Assembly: GCA_015680905.1 (NCBI GenBank)
Contig: CM027377.1
Location: forward strand, 37,906,501 to 37,970,500
DNA: 64,000 nucleotides
Origin: Coptis chinensis
Taxonomy: Eukaryota; Streptophyta; Magnoliopsida; Ranunculales; Ranunculaceae
Reading direction: 5' to 3'
In this document: in pieces, positions 33,923 to 46,300 of the stretch
How positions within the stretch are numbered: position 1 is the first letter of the stretch
Layout of the letters: each line of letters starts with the position of its first letter
The notes under the pieces: generated by a model
Seen by the model: only the letters and a program-made list of their open reading frames with translations
Database searches by the model: none
What the model was told of the DNA's origin: nothing
Translations under genes and position numbers: made by a program

Positions 33923-35169
33923 TCATAAATTGACCATATAAGTTTGATCTTGTGGCCTAAAAACTTGCTCAACACTATCATTTGTTTCTGGGTCTACTGG
34001 AATCTGATTATTCACAAAAAGTTCCTCATTACCATATGCTTGGAATAACATATCATTGAGGGCAACTCTATGAAGGAAGTTATGAAGAGCCATACAAGCA
34101 ATGATTATGTTCCTTTGAATTGGAAACTTATACCCTGGCATCTTGCTCAAAATAGGGAACCTAGCTTTCAAAACTCCAAAGCTCTTCTCAATCACATTCC
34201 TTAGTTTTGAATGGCAATGATTAAACTTCTCCTCCTTAGTCCTAGCACGACTCCTAAGACATCTGTAGTCAGCAAGCCAATATCGTACACCACGATATAG
34301 GGACATAAAGCCCCTAGTATGCATGTAAGCCGCATCATACAGATGATACTTATCAGTACAATGGAAATAGATGACAATTTAGTACGCATATACAAGTAAT
34401 AAGTTTGTAGATAACATTACAATAAAACAAAGTCTACACACTTGCCCCGAGGAGATAATGGAAACCTGAAAGTTGGATTCTGCACTGAAGTAGTTAACAC
34501 CCTAACATCATGGGCAGTCCCCTCTCATCCAACCATAGCATATATGAATTTCATGTCAAAGTCACAAATTGCCAACACATTTTGCCAACAATCTTTTCCA
34601 CCTCTGCCTCTATAAAGGGTCTATTTACTAGGAGGAATAACTGCATGAATGAGAGTGTCATCTAATGCTCCAACAACCCCTTTGAATGCTCCTTCTCTAA
34701 GATCCTTATAACTTCTAAGTTCTCTAACTGGGGCATCCCAAGATGGTGGTACAATCATCTCTTTGAAAAACACAATCATAGCTTTCAACACTTCATGAAA
34801 GTACTTGTGAATTGTTTCTCTAGAATGTTAGAATAACCAACTTACATGTGTCATATGAGTGTTATGACTAAGTGTTAACAAGAACATCATCATCTTCTCT
34901 TCCAAAAGTAGTTGTTTACTATTGGCCAAGTACCCTCTCTCTCGAAAATGACTACACAATGCTTGAAAAGATTCTTTGGACATCCTAAAAGATTGGAAAA
35001 TTTGTTTTAATGGACCATTCACAGTCTCCCTAACTAAATCTTCTCCACTACGTGAGGAAGTGCATATCTTTTGTCGGACTCTCCTTGGGAGTGTATTTCT
35101 TCTTGCACATTTGAGCAATATCACTAATGCTATAAAACTCACCAACAAGGATAACTTAAAAGAATCCAT
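33923..35169 (-). pseudogene. Harbinger-type DDE transposase (DDE_Tnp_4)
   Basis: The ATG at 35169 opens a 113-codon frame: RMSKESFQALCSHFRERGYL and EEKMMMFLLTLSHNTHM, the N-terminal helical region of plant Harbinger nucleases. Then a TAA, HSRETIHKYFHEVLKAM, GALDDTLIHAVIPPSK (first catalytic D region), QNVLAICDFDMKFIYAMVG, EGTAHDVRVL, YDAAYMHTRGFM (second D) and LRNVIEKSFGVLKARFPIL (catalytic E), ending GNEELF...MVNL. Three in-frame stops each look like single transitions. A short intron is possible near 34390-34440. Family members cut and paste with a 3-bp TTA/TAA target. This copy is inactive. Confidence 0.85.
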
Positions 35170-36242
35170 ATAGACCTACATACAACAAGGATAACCATTT
35201 CAATGTATCTATCATATTACATTCGATACAAACAAATTCAAAAACAATTTATGCATTTCAAAGAGAGATAATAACATACAAGAACTTGGCATAATTATGA
35301 GTGTGTGAGCACTTGGGTTGATAGTGGAGCAAGCATAAGGAACACCAAAGCAATCATCTTAACCATAATGTACAATAATTTATAATGAAAAGTGCACTTT
35401 CATTATCATACAGAATATTAAATGGCATGGTTCTCTGTCAAAGTTCAAACATAAGCTTTCCTTGCTAATGCTCCATGTTTGATTTATTGATTTATTTTCA
35501 TCCTAAACTAAACACATTCCTATCAATCAGTCGGCAACAACCCAAAATTAAAATAAAGAGACAACCAGTCGGTAGCAAACCAAAAATCAAGTACTAAAAG
35601 AAAATAAATAAATCAGTAGCCAAAAATCAATCAGTCGATAGCAAACCACAACAATCAATAAAAAGAAATTGAAACAATAACATACAATGCAACAACAATA
35701 ATGCAAGTGCGAGTGAGAGAGAGAGAGAGAGTGCGAGTGCGAGTGTGAATTCAATAATGAACAAAGTCCATGAATAATAACATTTCAAAGAGACAACTTG
35801 CCAATTTAATCAATGCTGAAAAGGTTTCTATTGCATACCGAGTGGCTCGGTTGAGCTTGATAGTGGCGACAACAGTTTCACACATTCTCGCGGTTGTGGC
35901 AGTAGCACCAAGTCGCTCAGTTGATATCAGAGATGGAGCTCGTGATTGGTGACAGCAGCAACGGCTTGGTCTGAGAAGAATGAAGAAGAGATAATGAGAG
36001 CAAGGGGTAGTGTGCTTGGGGCGTTTGAGTCTTTTTCCAGCTTACAAAACTTACAGAATTATAGTAGATCCAATTTTGGTACTTATGGAAATCATGCCTC
36101 TTATAAGACATTTCTAGTAGAATGCTTCTTATAAGAGGCAAAAAAACAAACAAAAAAAAATCCAAAATCACTGGTCCATATCTTATATCTTATAATAATA
36201 ATAAGACTTGAAGGTATTATAAGAGGCAAAAACAAATGGCCC
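35170..36242 (-). mobile_element. 5' end region of the Harbinger element
   Basis: No supported coding frame. It holds a repeated block CAGTCGGTAGCAAACCA (about 35529, 35567 and 35634, with changes), a (GA)n tract at 35716-35731, and the right terminal repeat. The Myb/SANT-like second ORF of autonomous Harbinger elements is not visible. Confidence 0.45.
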
Positions 36243-36243
36243 A

Positions 36244-36679
36244 AGCATTCCCAATGCAAGTGGAATTGAAGGGAATGTGAAAATATTCACCTCTTTTTTG
36301 TTCAAAACTTTTGCCCAATGCAAAGGTGAATGTGGTGGTGACTATTTTCCCAAATCAAAACGAGGGTGAAACCTTCAACCGAGATAGTGACTGACTTGTG
36401 AACTTTGGACAAGATATTGGATTCTGTCTCGTGTGTTTTAAAAAACAAATCGATTTTTTTTTAGACATAATGTTTCATTCCGTCTCGCATGTTTTTTCGA
36501 TTTTTTCGGTTTTTTTAACTTCAGACAAAATGCCTCCAGACGGAATCCAACATCGCGTCCGAGATTATTTTTCACATTTGCATTGAGCAGCCTCACCTTG
36601 CTTTTCGCCAAAACGGTGGAAAAGAGGAGAAATACTGCCTGCGTTGAGGTGAATAATAGTCGACTGCATTGGGAATGCT
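36244..36679. mobile_element. MITE-like element with 15-bp inverted ends
   Basis: AGCATTCCCAATGCA (36244-36258) and TGCATTGGGAATGCT (36665-36679) are exact inverse complements. The similarity continues inwards imperfectly (ATATTCACCTC against TTATTCACCTC). No target duplication is evident. The right end was later copied by the promoter duplication (36964-36978, one change). It is 436 bp and non-coding. Confidence 0.5.
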
Positions 36680-36942
36680 ATTAAGACTACATAGCTCAAC
36701 AGCTAATTAGAAAAGCAAATTTGAGAAATAGTGGCTGACGTCATATTGACACCTCAGTCGTAATTGACTAATTGGAGGAATCAGGTCACGTCACTCTATC
36801 ACAAAATACAAATTTGGGGTAGAAAATACAAATTTGAGGGTAGAACCGTACAAACAAAAGAATTTCCCAATCCCATTTATATAAAGGCTAAAAGTCTTCA
36901 GTGCGCAATCTTCGAGATGTATGGTGCTCGCCATCACATCTC
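36644..36942 (+). promoter_or_regulatory. upstream copy of a duplicated SCAI promoter block
   Basis: It is the first unit of a tandem duplication with a 299-bp offset. It includes GTTGAGGT(G)A, TAATAGTCGACTGCATT, TTAAGACTACATAGCTCAAC, GTGGCTGACGTCATATTGAC and TCCCATTTATATAAA. TGACGTCA is a bZIP/CRE-like core. The TATA-like TTTATATAAA sits at about 36878-36888. Confidence 0.7.
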
Positions 36943-37180
36943 GGTGAGGTCATAATAGTCGACTGCATTTGGAATGCTATTAAGACTACATAGCTCAACA
37001 GCTAATTAGAAAAGCAAATTTGAGAAATAGTGGCTGACGTCATATTGACACCTCAGTCGTAATTGACTAATTGGAGGAATCAGGTCACGTGCTCTATCAC
37101 GTACTAAATTGGTCAAAATACAAATTTGAGGGGTAGAACCGTACAAACAATAATTTCCCACCCATTTATATAAATTCGCA
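36943..37180 (+). promoter_or_regulatory. SCAI: proximal copy of the duplicated promoter with TATA box
   Basis: The second unit has the same blocks, including TGACGTCA, and ends in CCCATTTATATAAATTC. The TATA box TTTATATAAA is at 37165-37174, about 127 bases upstream of the SCAI ATG, so transcription should start near 37200. Confidence 0.75.
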
Positions 37181-37300
37181 TAAAAACAACATAGAACCGA
37201 AATTCTCACCTTCTTCACCCGAGTGGAAATTACAAAGTTGATGGCAACAATCCTCCTTCCTTAACATCTCCACTATCTAATCAATCAACGCACCCCAAAA

Positions 37301-40300
37301 ATGTCTCAAACCAATAACAACAACACTAATAATAACAATAATATCCCCATCTCCGAAGTATACTGGTCCTTAGTCGATAAAGCCGACCGAAAATTCTCTA
37401 GGGTTCGTGATTTACCTCACTACGGGCGTGCCAGGTGTTACTCCCAAATCCCAATACATTCTCATAATCTCATTTACATTTCATTTACATTTCACTCCGT
37501 GATTTCAGGTACGACACGCATTTCCAGAAAGTATTTAAAGTGTACACACAGCTCTGGAAATTCCAACAAGAGAATCGTCAAAAACTGGTGGAATCAGGAC
37601 TGAAGAGATGGGAAATAGGAGAAATCGCTTCACGAATAGCTCAGTTATATTATAATCAGTATTTACGTACTAGTGAAGCGAGTTATTTATCAGAGTCTTT
37701 TATATTCTACGATGCCATATTCAGTCGAGAGTATTTTAAAGACCGCTTGTCTAAGGAGGGCCAAGATATTAATCTTGCTAATAAACAATTGAGATGTATT
37801 GCTAGGTTTTTTATTGTTTGTTTGCTTTTGAATAAGAGAGATATGGTTTTTAAACTTGTTGATCATTTCAAACTCTTGGTTGATGAGTGCAAGCGTAATT
37901 TTCAGGTGACCCCACTCACTCTCAATTTTATTATTTTTTTGTTTTATTGGGTTTTATGATGATGGTTAGTTGTTTTTTGTGTTTGTAGGAAACGGATTTT
38001 AAGGATTGGAAGCTTGTGGTTCAAGAAATAGTTAGGTTTCTTAAAGTTGATACTGCGTTTATGAATATTCGGCCTTTGAGGTTTAGTTTGGTGTTGGATT
38101 CTTCTACGGATAATATACAGCTTTCGCCTTCGTTTGATGGAAAGAGGGGTTTGAAATTAAGGGATGCGGTATTGTGCAGCTACCATCACAACGAGGTATT
38201 AGCATTACTTTTCCCTTTTAACTATTGTCGGTTTTAATACATTTCTACTGCTATGAACTATTTACCTTTTCAGTATCAACTTCAAATGAACAACTTTGGT
38301 GCTTATGCCTGGTAAGTAAAGGCGTATGATATTGTACAGCTTGAGTGCTAAAATAATACTTAATAGGAATTTGAGACCTATCCAATGCCTTGAAAAGTTA
38401 CCTGGACTTCCAAAATGATAGTCTATGCTTTGAGTTCTCCACTAAATGTTAATATGGTTTGCTGATCTATAACTTAAACCGATGGGAAAATTGATTTTAG
38501 CCTGAGAAAATTTAGTGTTAATTTGGCCTGTTTAGTGTTGTCAAGGAGAGCGGAGGCAGCTTTGTACCGTCTTACAAGTGCTTAGGCGTAGCATCTGTAA
38601 TGAAGCATGCACCCTTTGTACCTCTATCCTGTCATGATATGGATGCAAAGGGCACAATTTGTTTCTGTTGGCCATTACCTACTTAATAGTGTTTACTTGA
38701 TGCTGAAACAACTATGTAGGATTTAATTTATTTTAAACTCCTCCTTCGGATAATAAAAGAAAAGAAAAGTTTTTGTTCGTTTGTTAGAGAGGTTGAAGGA
38801 AAGTAAGGAAATGAAAGAGATGCAATTTTCGTTTTACTTACAAAAGTAAAGGTGTGGATGTTGATAGTTATGAGAACTAGAAAAACAGATTTGATTTATA
38901 GGTGATGATAATGACATGGGGAATAATCATGGAAACTTGTTACTTTCCAATGATAATAATGATGGGTGGAGTATCTTAACATGCATATGTTTTATGGATT
39001 TGTCATTATGACCTATTGAGCTTGCTATGTTGTTCATGTATCAAATTTTTATTTGATTCTTTTGGTTAGTTTTTTTTTATCTGCACTGTCCACATCTCAT
39101 ACTAAATTGTTAGTTTTTTAGAATAATTTTAGAAATTAATGTAAGAAAAAAAAAATCGGTCATTTTGTTAGTTATGCCGTGTTGCTTCATTTAGGTGCGG
39201 GGTGCCTGGCACTAGAAGGTTACAACACCTCAAAGGGGCTTCTCACCTTGACTACTTCGATTCTGACATTTAACTATAACAATCACTTTTGCCGTTTGGA
39301 TTTATAGACTGCAGTAACTAATTGTTAAGATTAAGAATGTCATACCTGGTCAATGTTTTGTGATGATTGTCTCCAAGACCAAGGAGAAGCTTGTCTGGAT
39401 TCCATTGTAAGTTCAGAAACTGGTGATTAGAACCTGAATTTATGCCTAGGGTCAAAGGTTATCAGAGAATAGATAGATACTACAGGGTCTACAACCCTAT
39501 GGAAAGGTTAACTTCAGCTTAAAATGGTGGAAGTGGTGGTTCTTTCCAGAATTGTTTAGATACCCATTTGGAAGTAGACTGCTAGTTATAACCTTAGTAC
39601 TTGGTAATCTTAACGATTTTATACTGTTCATTAATTTCTTTTGGCTTTTGAAATCGTTGGATATGACGTATTGTCTAATTCCAGTCTTTGGATTTGTTAA
39701 CAATTTACAATATATCCTAAAAGTCCATTTAAATCTTACATTTGGGGATTCTATGTACGATTCAATTTTTTTAGACTGGCTTTCACAGTTCACAATTGTA
39801 TTCATTATTAGACAACATCAGATGTCACACCAAGATTCAGATCCCATGTTGTCGCACCTAGACTACCTATCGTGCCGAAAAAGTGGTCTTTCCAGTCTCT
39901 CTCTAAAATTTCTCCGTAAAAATGAATAGTGTTGTCTACCCAAAGTCTTTTTAGATCATATCTAAATGATATTTGGTCATACTGATTTATAAGTAAATCA
40001 TCTTGTTGGGGTTCATACTGTGATTTGTACTGGCGTGCTGTGATACCTGATCCTTCAATGGACTCAGATTGGAGATGCTTCTTGTGTATTTTTCTTGGCG
40101 AGTTTGGTGTTTTCTCATTCAGGGGTCAGGTAGTCCATGGGTCAGTCCAGGATCGGTGAAAGGTGTATTTGCCTCATGGTCTTTGAATTTGCAATCTCAA
40201 AGGGGAAGGCGTATATGGAGTATGATTCCTTTTGTGGTTTTGTGGGGCCTATGGATGGAACGGAATAGAAGAACTTTTGAGGGGGTTGTGGCGTCTTTGG

Positions 40301-43300
40301 AGGAAGTAATCATGTCAATTAAAGGTCTCTTATTCTTATGGGCCAAAGTTCATGAGGAAACTAGTAACATTCCTTTTGAGCACTTTGTGTGTAGATGAGA
40401 AGACATTTTGACTTGAGAACGTTGTGTTTTGTTTCTTGTGCACATTTGATGTTGTTCTTTCTTTCAGCTGTTTTTGTTGTAAGGATACCTCATCCTACTA
40501 TTTCTATGTATTTTATATGTTTATATCAATGAAATATCTATTTACCGATCAAAAAAAAAAAGAAAAGATGCTTCTTGTGTATGACGCACTTTTAATATCA
40601 TGGAATCTCCTTAGTAAAGTTTATATGTTTTATAGATACCATTTTTCATTTATTGATGACTGAATTCATCAATACTGTTGCATTTTTGGACTATTATATT
40701 GTGAATGTTCCTTCTGTCTTTTCAGGTCAAGTTTACTGAGTTAACTCTCGACACCTTCAGGATGCTCCAATCCCTGGAGTGGGAACCTAGTGGTTCTTTT
40801 TACCAGATCACTAAGATTTCAAGTGGGAATGGTAGCAATGCCGGTCAGAATGGAACCTATGGGGCTAACCGCGTAAACTACTCACAAGAAATCACAGATC
40901 CAACTCTGCCAACCAACCCACGGAAAGCCATTCTATATCGCCCAGCAGTTACACATTTTATAGCAGTGAGTTTACTTAGTTAACCCATGCCTTGTTGATT
41001 TATGTGGTTTAGGTCTCAGAAGCATTGAATATCAGTAAACTTGAATGTGTTAAATTCACAAGAAATTAGAGTTGCAATGGTTAAATAAATGGGAATGTTC
41101 TCAGCTCAGGCTGAGCCTTTTCTGTCGGGTGGCTTAGTTTCAAGGCAGTTTGTTATATATTAATCTTTGTTCTTTAAGGAAGCCTTCTGTTTCCTATTGT
41201 TTTTCTATTTTTCTTTCAAATATTCTTCCGGATCGTGTAGCTTTCATTTTCTTTTATAGCTAAAATGAGTCACCATTTCATGCAGCGACAATATCTGTGT
41301 GGGCTTAGTCCAAGCTTGCATATAATGACAAATTATCGTTTTCTCAATCGATCCAATTTTTTTGAGAAAAGAAGATATATTTCTGTTTGTTGAGATTGTT
41401 AAAAGTTTGAAATGGAAAAAGGACAGGTTTAGATTGATATATCCACTTATATTCTTCAGGTTGATGATTTAATGTTGTTTGTAAAATTCCATTGCTCTCT
41501 AAAATTTACACATTAAGATTTTCTGCTCTGCCACAAATAACAGATGTTTTCTCTTAAAAAGAAAATGGGAAAATGGGAAAGACAATACAGAACAAGAAAT
41601 AAATACAGTTTTTATGGTATACAGGCATACATGGAATTAAATTTATTTTTCCTTTGGGCAGGTTCTGGCTACCATATCCGAGGAACTACCCCCTGATGGG
41701 GTTCTTTTGGTATATTTATCCGCATCAGGTCAATATATTTTCTTTCATTCTGTAGCTTCCTGTTTTATTGGTGTAGAATATAAAGTTCTAAGGGTTTGAT
41801 TTCGAACTTTCTCAGGAAAGGGTGGTCACCTTGGTCCATTGTCATCAAGTTCTGGAGCATACACAAAGACTACAGAAAGCATTGTAGGGAACAACCCATC
41901 TCATGAAATTACCTCTGAAGCAAACAGTTCTTCTCCATCATCCAGCTCGAGGCATGAGAACACAACCTATTCTTACGGCCAGACTAGGGGGAATTTAAGA
42001 AACAATTCAGGTTGCCTGTGGATGGGTTCTTGTGGAAATGGAGGTATCCTCGAAACTTCTGGATAAGCCCTCTGTTTAATGAATATATAACTAGAATTTT
42101 GTTAATAGAATTTCCTTTTGTTTCTTTTACTGTTTTATTTTGTCTCCTATCCCAATATATAGCTGAATCTAATTTTATTTTCAGGTACAAACTGTATATA
42201 CCCCTCTGACTTAATTCCTTTCACAAGAAGACCTCTTTTTTTGATTGTTGATAGTGATTGCAGTGAAGCATTCAAGGCAGGTTTGTCAACTCTAATATTT
42301 CACTGTTTAGATCCTTTGTGTTTAATACATGACATGTGCAGATATAAGAGTATGAGTGAACATCTAAGTGCTTCATATCTTAACTCTCGTTCTACCCATG
42401 CTTATATGCAGTTCTTTTTTAACTTGACAAGAAGCCCTTCTTTTGCTAATGTTTCTAATGCCATGATGTTTGATGAACAATAGAAAGGCACATCGTTGTA
42501 TGGTCCCTCTTCTCCAAGTATCATTCTTTTTTGTGTGGTGTGTCTGTTTCTTATGGCATGTCCAAGCACTTCAAAAGTTTCATCTGTTTCTTCCATCAGT
42601 GGTTAGGGGTCTTTCAATTAAGCCATGAATGAAAATAACAGTATGCAGATTGGACATTACAAATGTTAAACTTAAGGAGACTTGTTACTTGGAATGGGCG
42701 CAGCCAACTAGATTAGCTATCAATGGCAGAAGAAAGGGAGGAGGGACTGACAAGATTAAACAACCTAGTAGAATTTATCCTTCATTTTATACAGACACAA
42801 GAGTGCGCATTAGATTTGGGTATCTGTTGCACAAACTTATCCCAAGGTGGAAAATAGTGCTCGCCATGTGTTGCATGGGTATGAGCATCCACTGGTACGG
42901 AGAATTGTACACGGCATGGTCTAAAAAATCAGATTCATAGACACGGCTAATATTCGATTTAATTTTAATTTGTATCATCGAAAAAACTATATGACAAGAA
43001 GGTTATAGAAAAGATAAGTAAAACTTTGTAGTTACAGGATTTCAATTCTAATCTTTTGTGTGTCTTTGGGTCATATCTTGTTTAAGGTGCATTATCATCC
43101 ACCTCTTCATTTAGAGGTGTTGGTGTCGTATCTGAGCTGTGTGTCCATGTCGGACACACCGACATGGGACACGGCACAAAATATGAAGTACCCGCGCAGT
43201 AGAGGGCCTCACATCTTTCATTTTGAATAATAATTTCTCAAGACTTGGAAAAAAATATTCTTAGAACTTCATAACATGTCAAAAAACTGGATCACTATTG

Positions 43301-46300
43301 CATTGCGAGTGGGATTTATGAGCAACTTAGTAGCCGTGTTAGGAAGCGTCAGATTTTTCATTTTCCTTGTCGGCTTTTAACCCAGAATGTATGGTATCGT
43401 AGGAGGCTTTTGTGTCTGGCCTAACAGCCCACATGCCCTTATGTCACCCATTTGATCCATGTGTTGTCCCCATGTACTCCGTATTTCCCAATAAAGTTAA
43501 GTCACATGTTTGCCTCACATTACACCACACATGACGAAGCATGTTTAGATAATAATCCCACATCCTATATTAAAACTAATGTAGATCTTACTGGCGGAAG
43601 CTTCAGTTTAATTGAATCTACACTTTAATTGAAACACAATTAAAAGACGACCTAAAAATCACTCTTTTATTGAATCTCTCAATCACAAATCACACACATA
43701 AACACAACTACTGAAACCCTAACTACAAGCCCGTTATTTAAAGTAAACCTAGAAAGCATAAACCAATAGGAACACGACATGTGTCCAACTAACTAATGGA
43801 CTCGAACCATGAGCTTGGACTCAACTAAGGGGCTCACGCCCATAACATATAGAGGGAACATAGGCGCACGCCTATGACACTGACAGACTCGACTAATGTT
43901 CTACATCACTCTCCTCATGTTGATGAAGCTTGTCCACAAGCTAAAGTAGTGGAGCGTCCCGGAAGGAAATACCGACAAAGCTTCATCTTTGCCGAAATCT
44001 AGGACAAGATCGGTGGCTTGGCAACATCTTCGACCTCATCTTCACCTTCGGACTAATAAAATAGGGCTTCTTCTTCTTAGGACACTTTCGAAAGAATGTG
44101 ACCCATAACGCCACATTCAAAGCACTTTCTAGCAAAGACTATATGTCCCAAAGAGTCAATTACGACCACGTAGCGGTATGTAACTACACTTGCAAAACCA
44201 AAGATAAGGTCGCGAAGTCGATATTAGGTGAAAGCACTCGTTCAGCACGCAATGCATATTTAAACGCGGTAGCCATGTCCTCAATCTCAAACATGATAAG
44301 TGCTTCACGAATTGACCTGCACAGACCATTCAAATAACGACCCACCCTCTGTTCATCAGTTTCAACCAACCCAGCACGAGTACACAACAATTGAAACTGC
44401 TCAGTATATTCTTGAACTGACGACAACTGTTGTTTCAAATTCTGTAGACGAATGAACAAATCTTGATGGTACTGTTTAGGAACAAAATGCGGTGCATACT
44501 AGCCCAAGTGCAAACACGCCTGTAACCTTGATTAACCCTCCGCAAATTTGATTCATCCCACCACACCAAAGCATAACCCTTCAACTTAGTGGCTGCTAAT
44601 TTAACCTTCTTTCCATCATCTAAGTTTTTATAATCAAGGGCCTTTTCAATTTGATTAAGCCAATCAATAAACTCGTCAGGATCGAGTTTACCATCAAAAG
44701 TAGGCACATCAATTTTAATATCACCCGCCTAACTCCTCTCCAATATTCGGAGGAAACGATTAACATCAACAACCCCATTATCAATATTATGAACACCATG
44801 ATCTTCATCAAAATAATTAAAATGGTCATACCTTTCAAAATCACCTGCCTGACGGTTAGGGTCACGGTCTGGCCTACGAACACTTTGATCAGTAGAAGGA
44901 GGAGATAGAGACCGACCCTTATTCTCTTGCCTTGCATTGCGAGGAATGGGTTGTTCCCAAAAATTCCTATCACCATCAACCCAGTGCTGCACAAGACGTT
45001 GGTTACCACAACCTTTGCCTCGAACCTGATTAACACGCAGAATCTCACACCCTTGTGGAGGAAGACGCACGCCTCTAGCTGCCTCTTGCATTGGTAGCCC
45101 TCGATTTTGGCCATTAGGGTTTAACCTTGGCTGAAAAATCGGATCTTGTGGCCCTAGGGGGCACACGACAAATAGCTGATGGACTGGTGGTGGCACTATG
45201 GGTGGAACTCGCACAGGGAGCTCTCCAACACCGTCATCATCTTGACCAATACCAACAATAGGTGGTATACGATCAGCTACTTCATCCGCCTGATGAACTT
45301 CATTGTTGTTATTTACTCCCACAACTCTGTCCTCACCATGAGTCGCTGGATCAATAGGCGCAAAAGGGTTTCGAAGAGGGACTGTACCATTACTCTGCGA
45401 TGACGCATCATCAGTACTAGCCACTGAACCATTATTCGGTGGTGGTGGCAGCTGTTGTGCCTCTCTCTATACTGTGGCCATTGTTGCAGTAAAGTTCTGG
45501 AACATCTGTGTCATGTTTTCCTCTAACTGAAACATGCGAGTATCTATGGATGGGGGGACGACCTCGAGTTGCTTTGTTATTTACTGTAATAACACAAAAA
45601 AAAAATTTATTTTTCAAAAAAGAAATCGCTGTGAATAGTAATGCGGTGAATAGTATCCGATGAACAGTGTTTTCGGTGAACAGTACCGTGAATAGTAACC
45701 CTTGGAATTAATCTGCTCCGATACCAAATAATGTAGATCTTACTGGCAGAAGCTTCAGTTTAATTGAATCTACACTTTAATTGAAACACAATTAAAAGAC
45801 GACCTAAAAATCACTCTTTTATTGAATCTCTCAATCACAAATCACATACATAAACACAACTACTGAAACCCTAACTACAAGCCCGTTATTTAAAGTAAAC
45901 CTAGAAAGCATAAACCAATAGGAACACGACATTTGTCCAACTAACTAATGGACTCGAACCATGGGCTTGGACTCAACTAAGGGGCTCACGCCCATAACAT
46001 ATAAAGGGAACATAGGCGCACGCCTATGACACTGACAGACTCGACTAATGTTCTACAAACCCTAGCATTTTAACCGATAAGATCCTGGACCAGCTCAAAT
46101 TGTACGCAATTGGTTATGAGTTGGATGCTTCAAAATAAAGATAACAGCATAGGAAGAAGTAAAAAGACAAAAAAGAATAAGGGAGAAGAAGAGAAAGGGT
46201 AGGGAAGGAGAATCAGCCATAAGGTGATAAGGACATGGTTCCTTACCCAATTTATTTGGCCAAAAGGACACAGGTATACCCAGGTTGACCAAAGCAACTT

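Larger units (their letters stand above)
31524..36242 (-). mobile_element. PIF/Harbinger DNA transposon, decayed, with a nested LTR
   Basis: The left end GGGTTATTTGTTTTT and the reverse-complemented right end GGGCCATTTGTTTTTG form imperfect terminal inverted repeats around a Harbinger transposase pseudogene. (A/T)TCTTATAAG-type blocks follow both ends. The 3-bp flanks (ATT and AAG) do not match, so the exact borders are uncertain. LTR F (31851-33198) is inserted in it. Without LTR F the element would be about 3.4 kb, a usual size for the family. Confidence 0.6.
43580..46057 (-). mobile_element. gag-only LTR retrotransposon (TR-GAG-like) in SCAI intron 7
   Basis: 2478 bp with 326-bp LTRs that differ at only five positions, a primer site, a polypurine tract and a gypsy-type gag on the minus strand, but no protease, RT or integrase. 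That is the layout described as TR-GAG: it must borrow enzymes from an autonomous relative. The element is antisense to SCAI. The 5-bp flanks (ACTAA and AACCC) do not match. Confidence 0.88.

Noticed and set aside
44651..45403. Plus-strand frames across the gag of the TR-GAG-like element
   Set aside because: They are shadows of the minus-strand gag, which has recognisable gag motifs.
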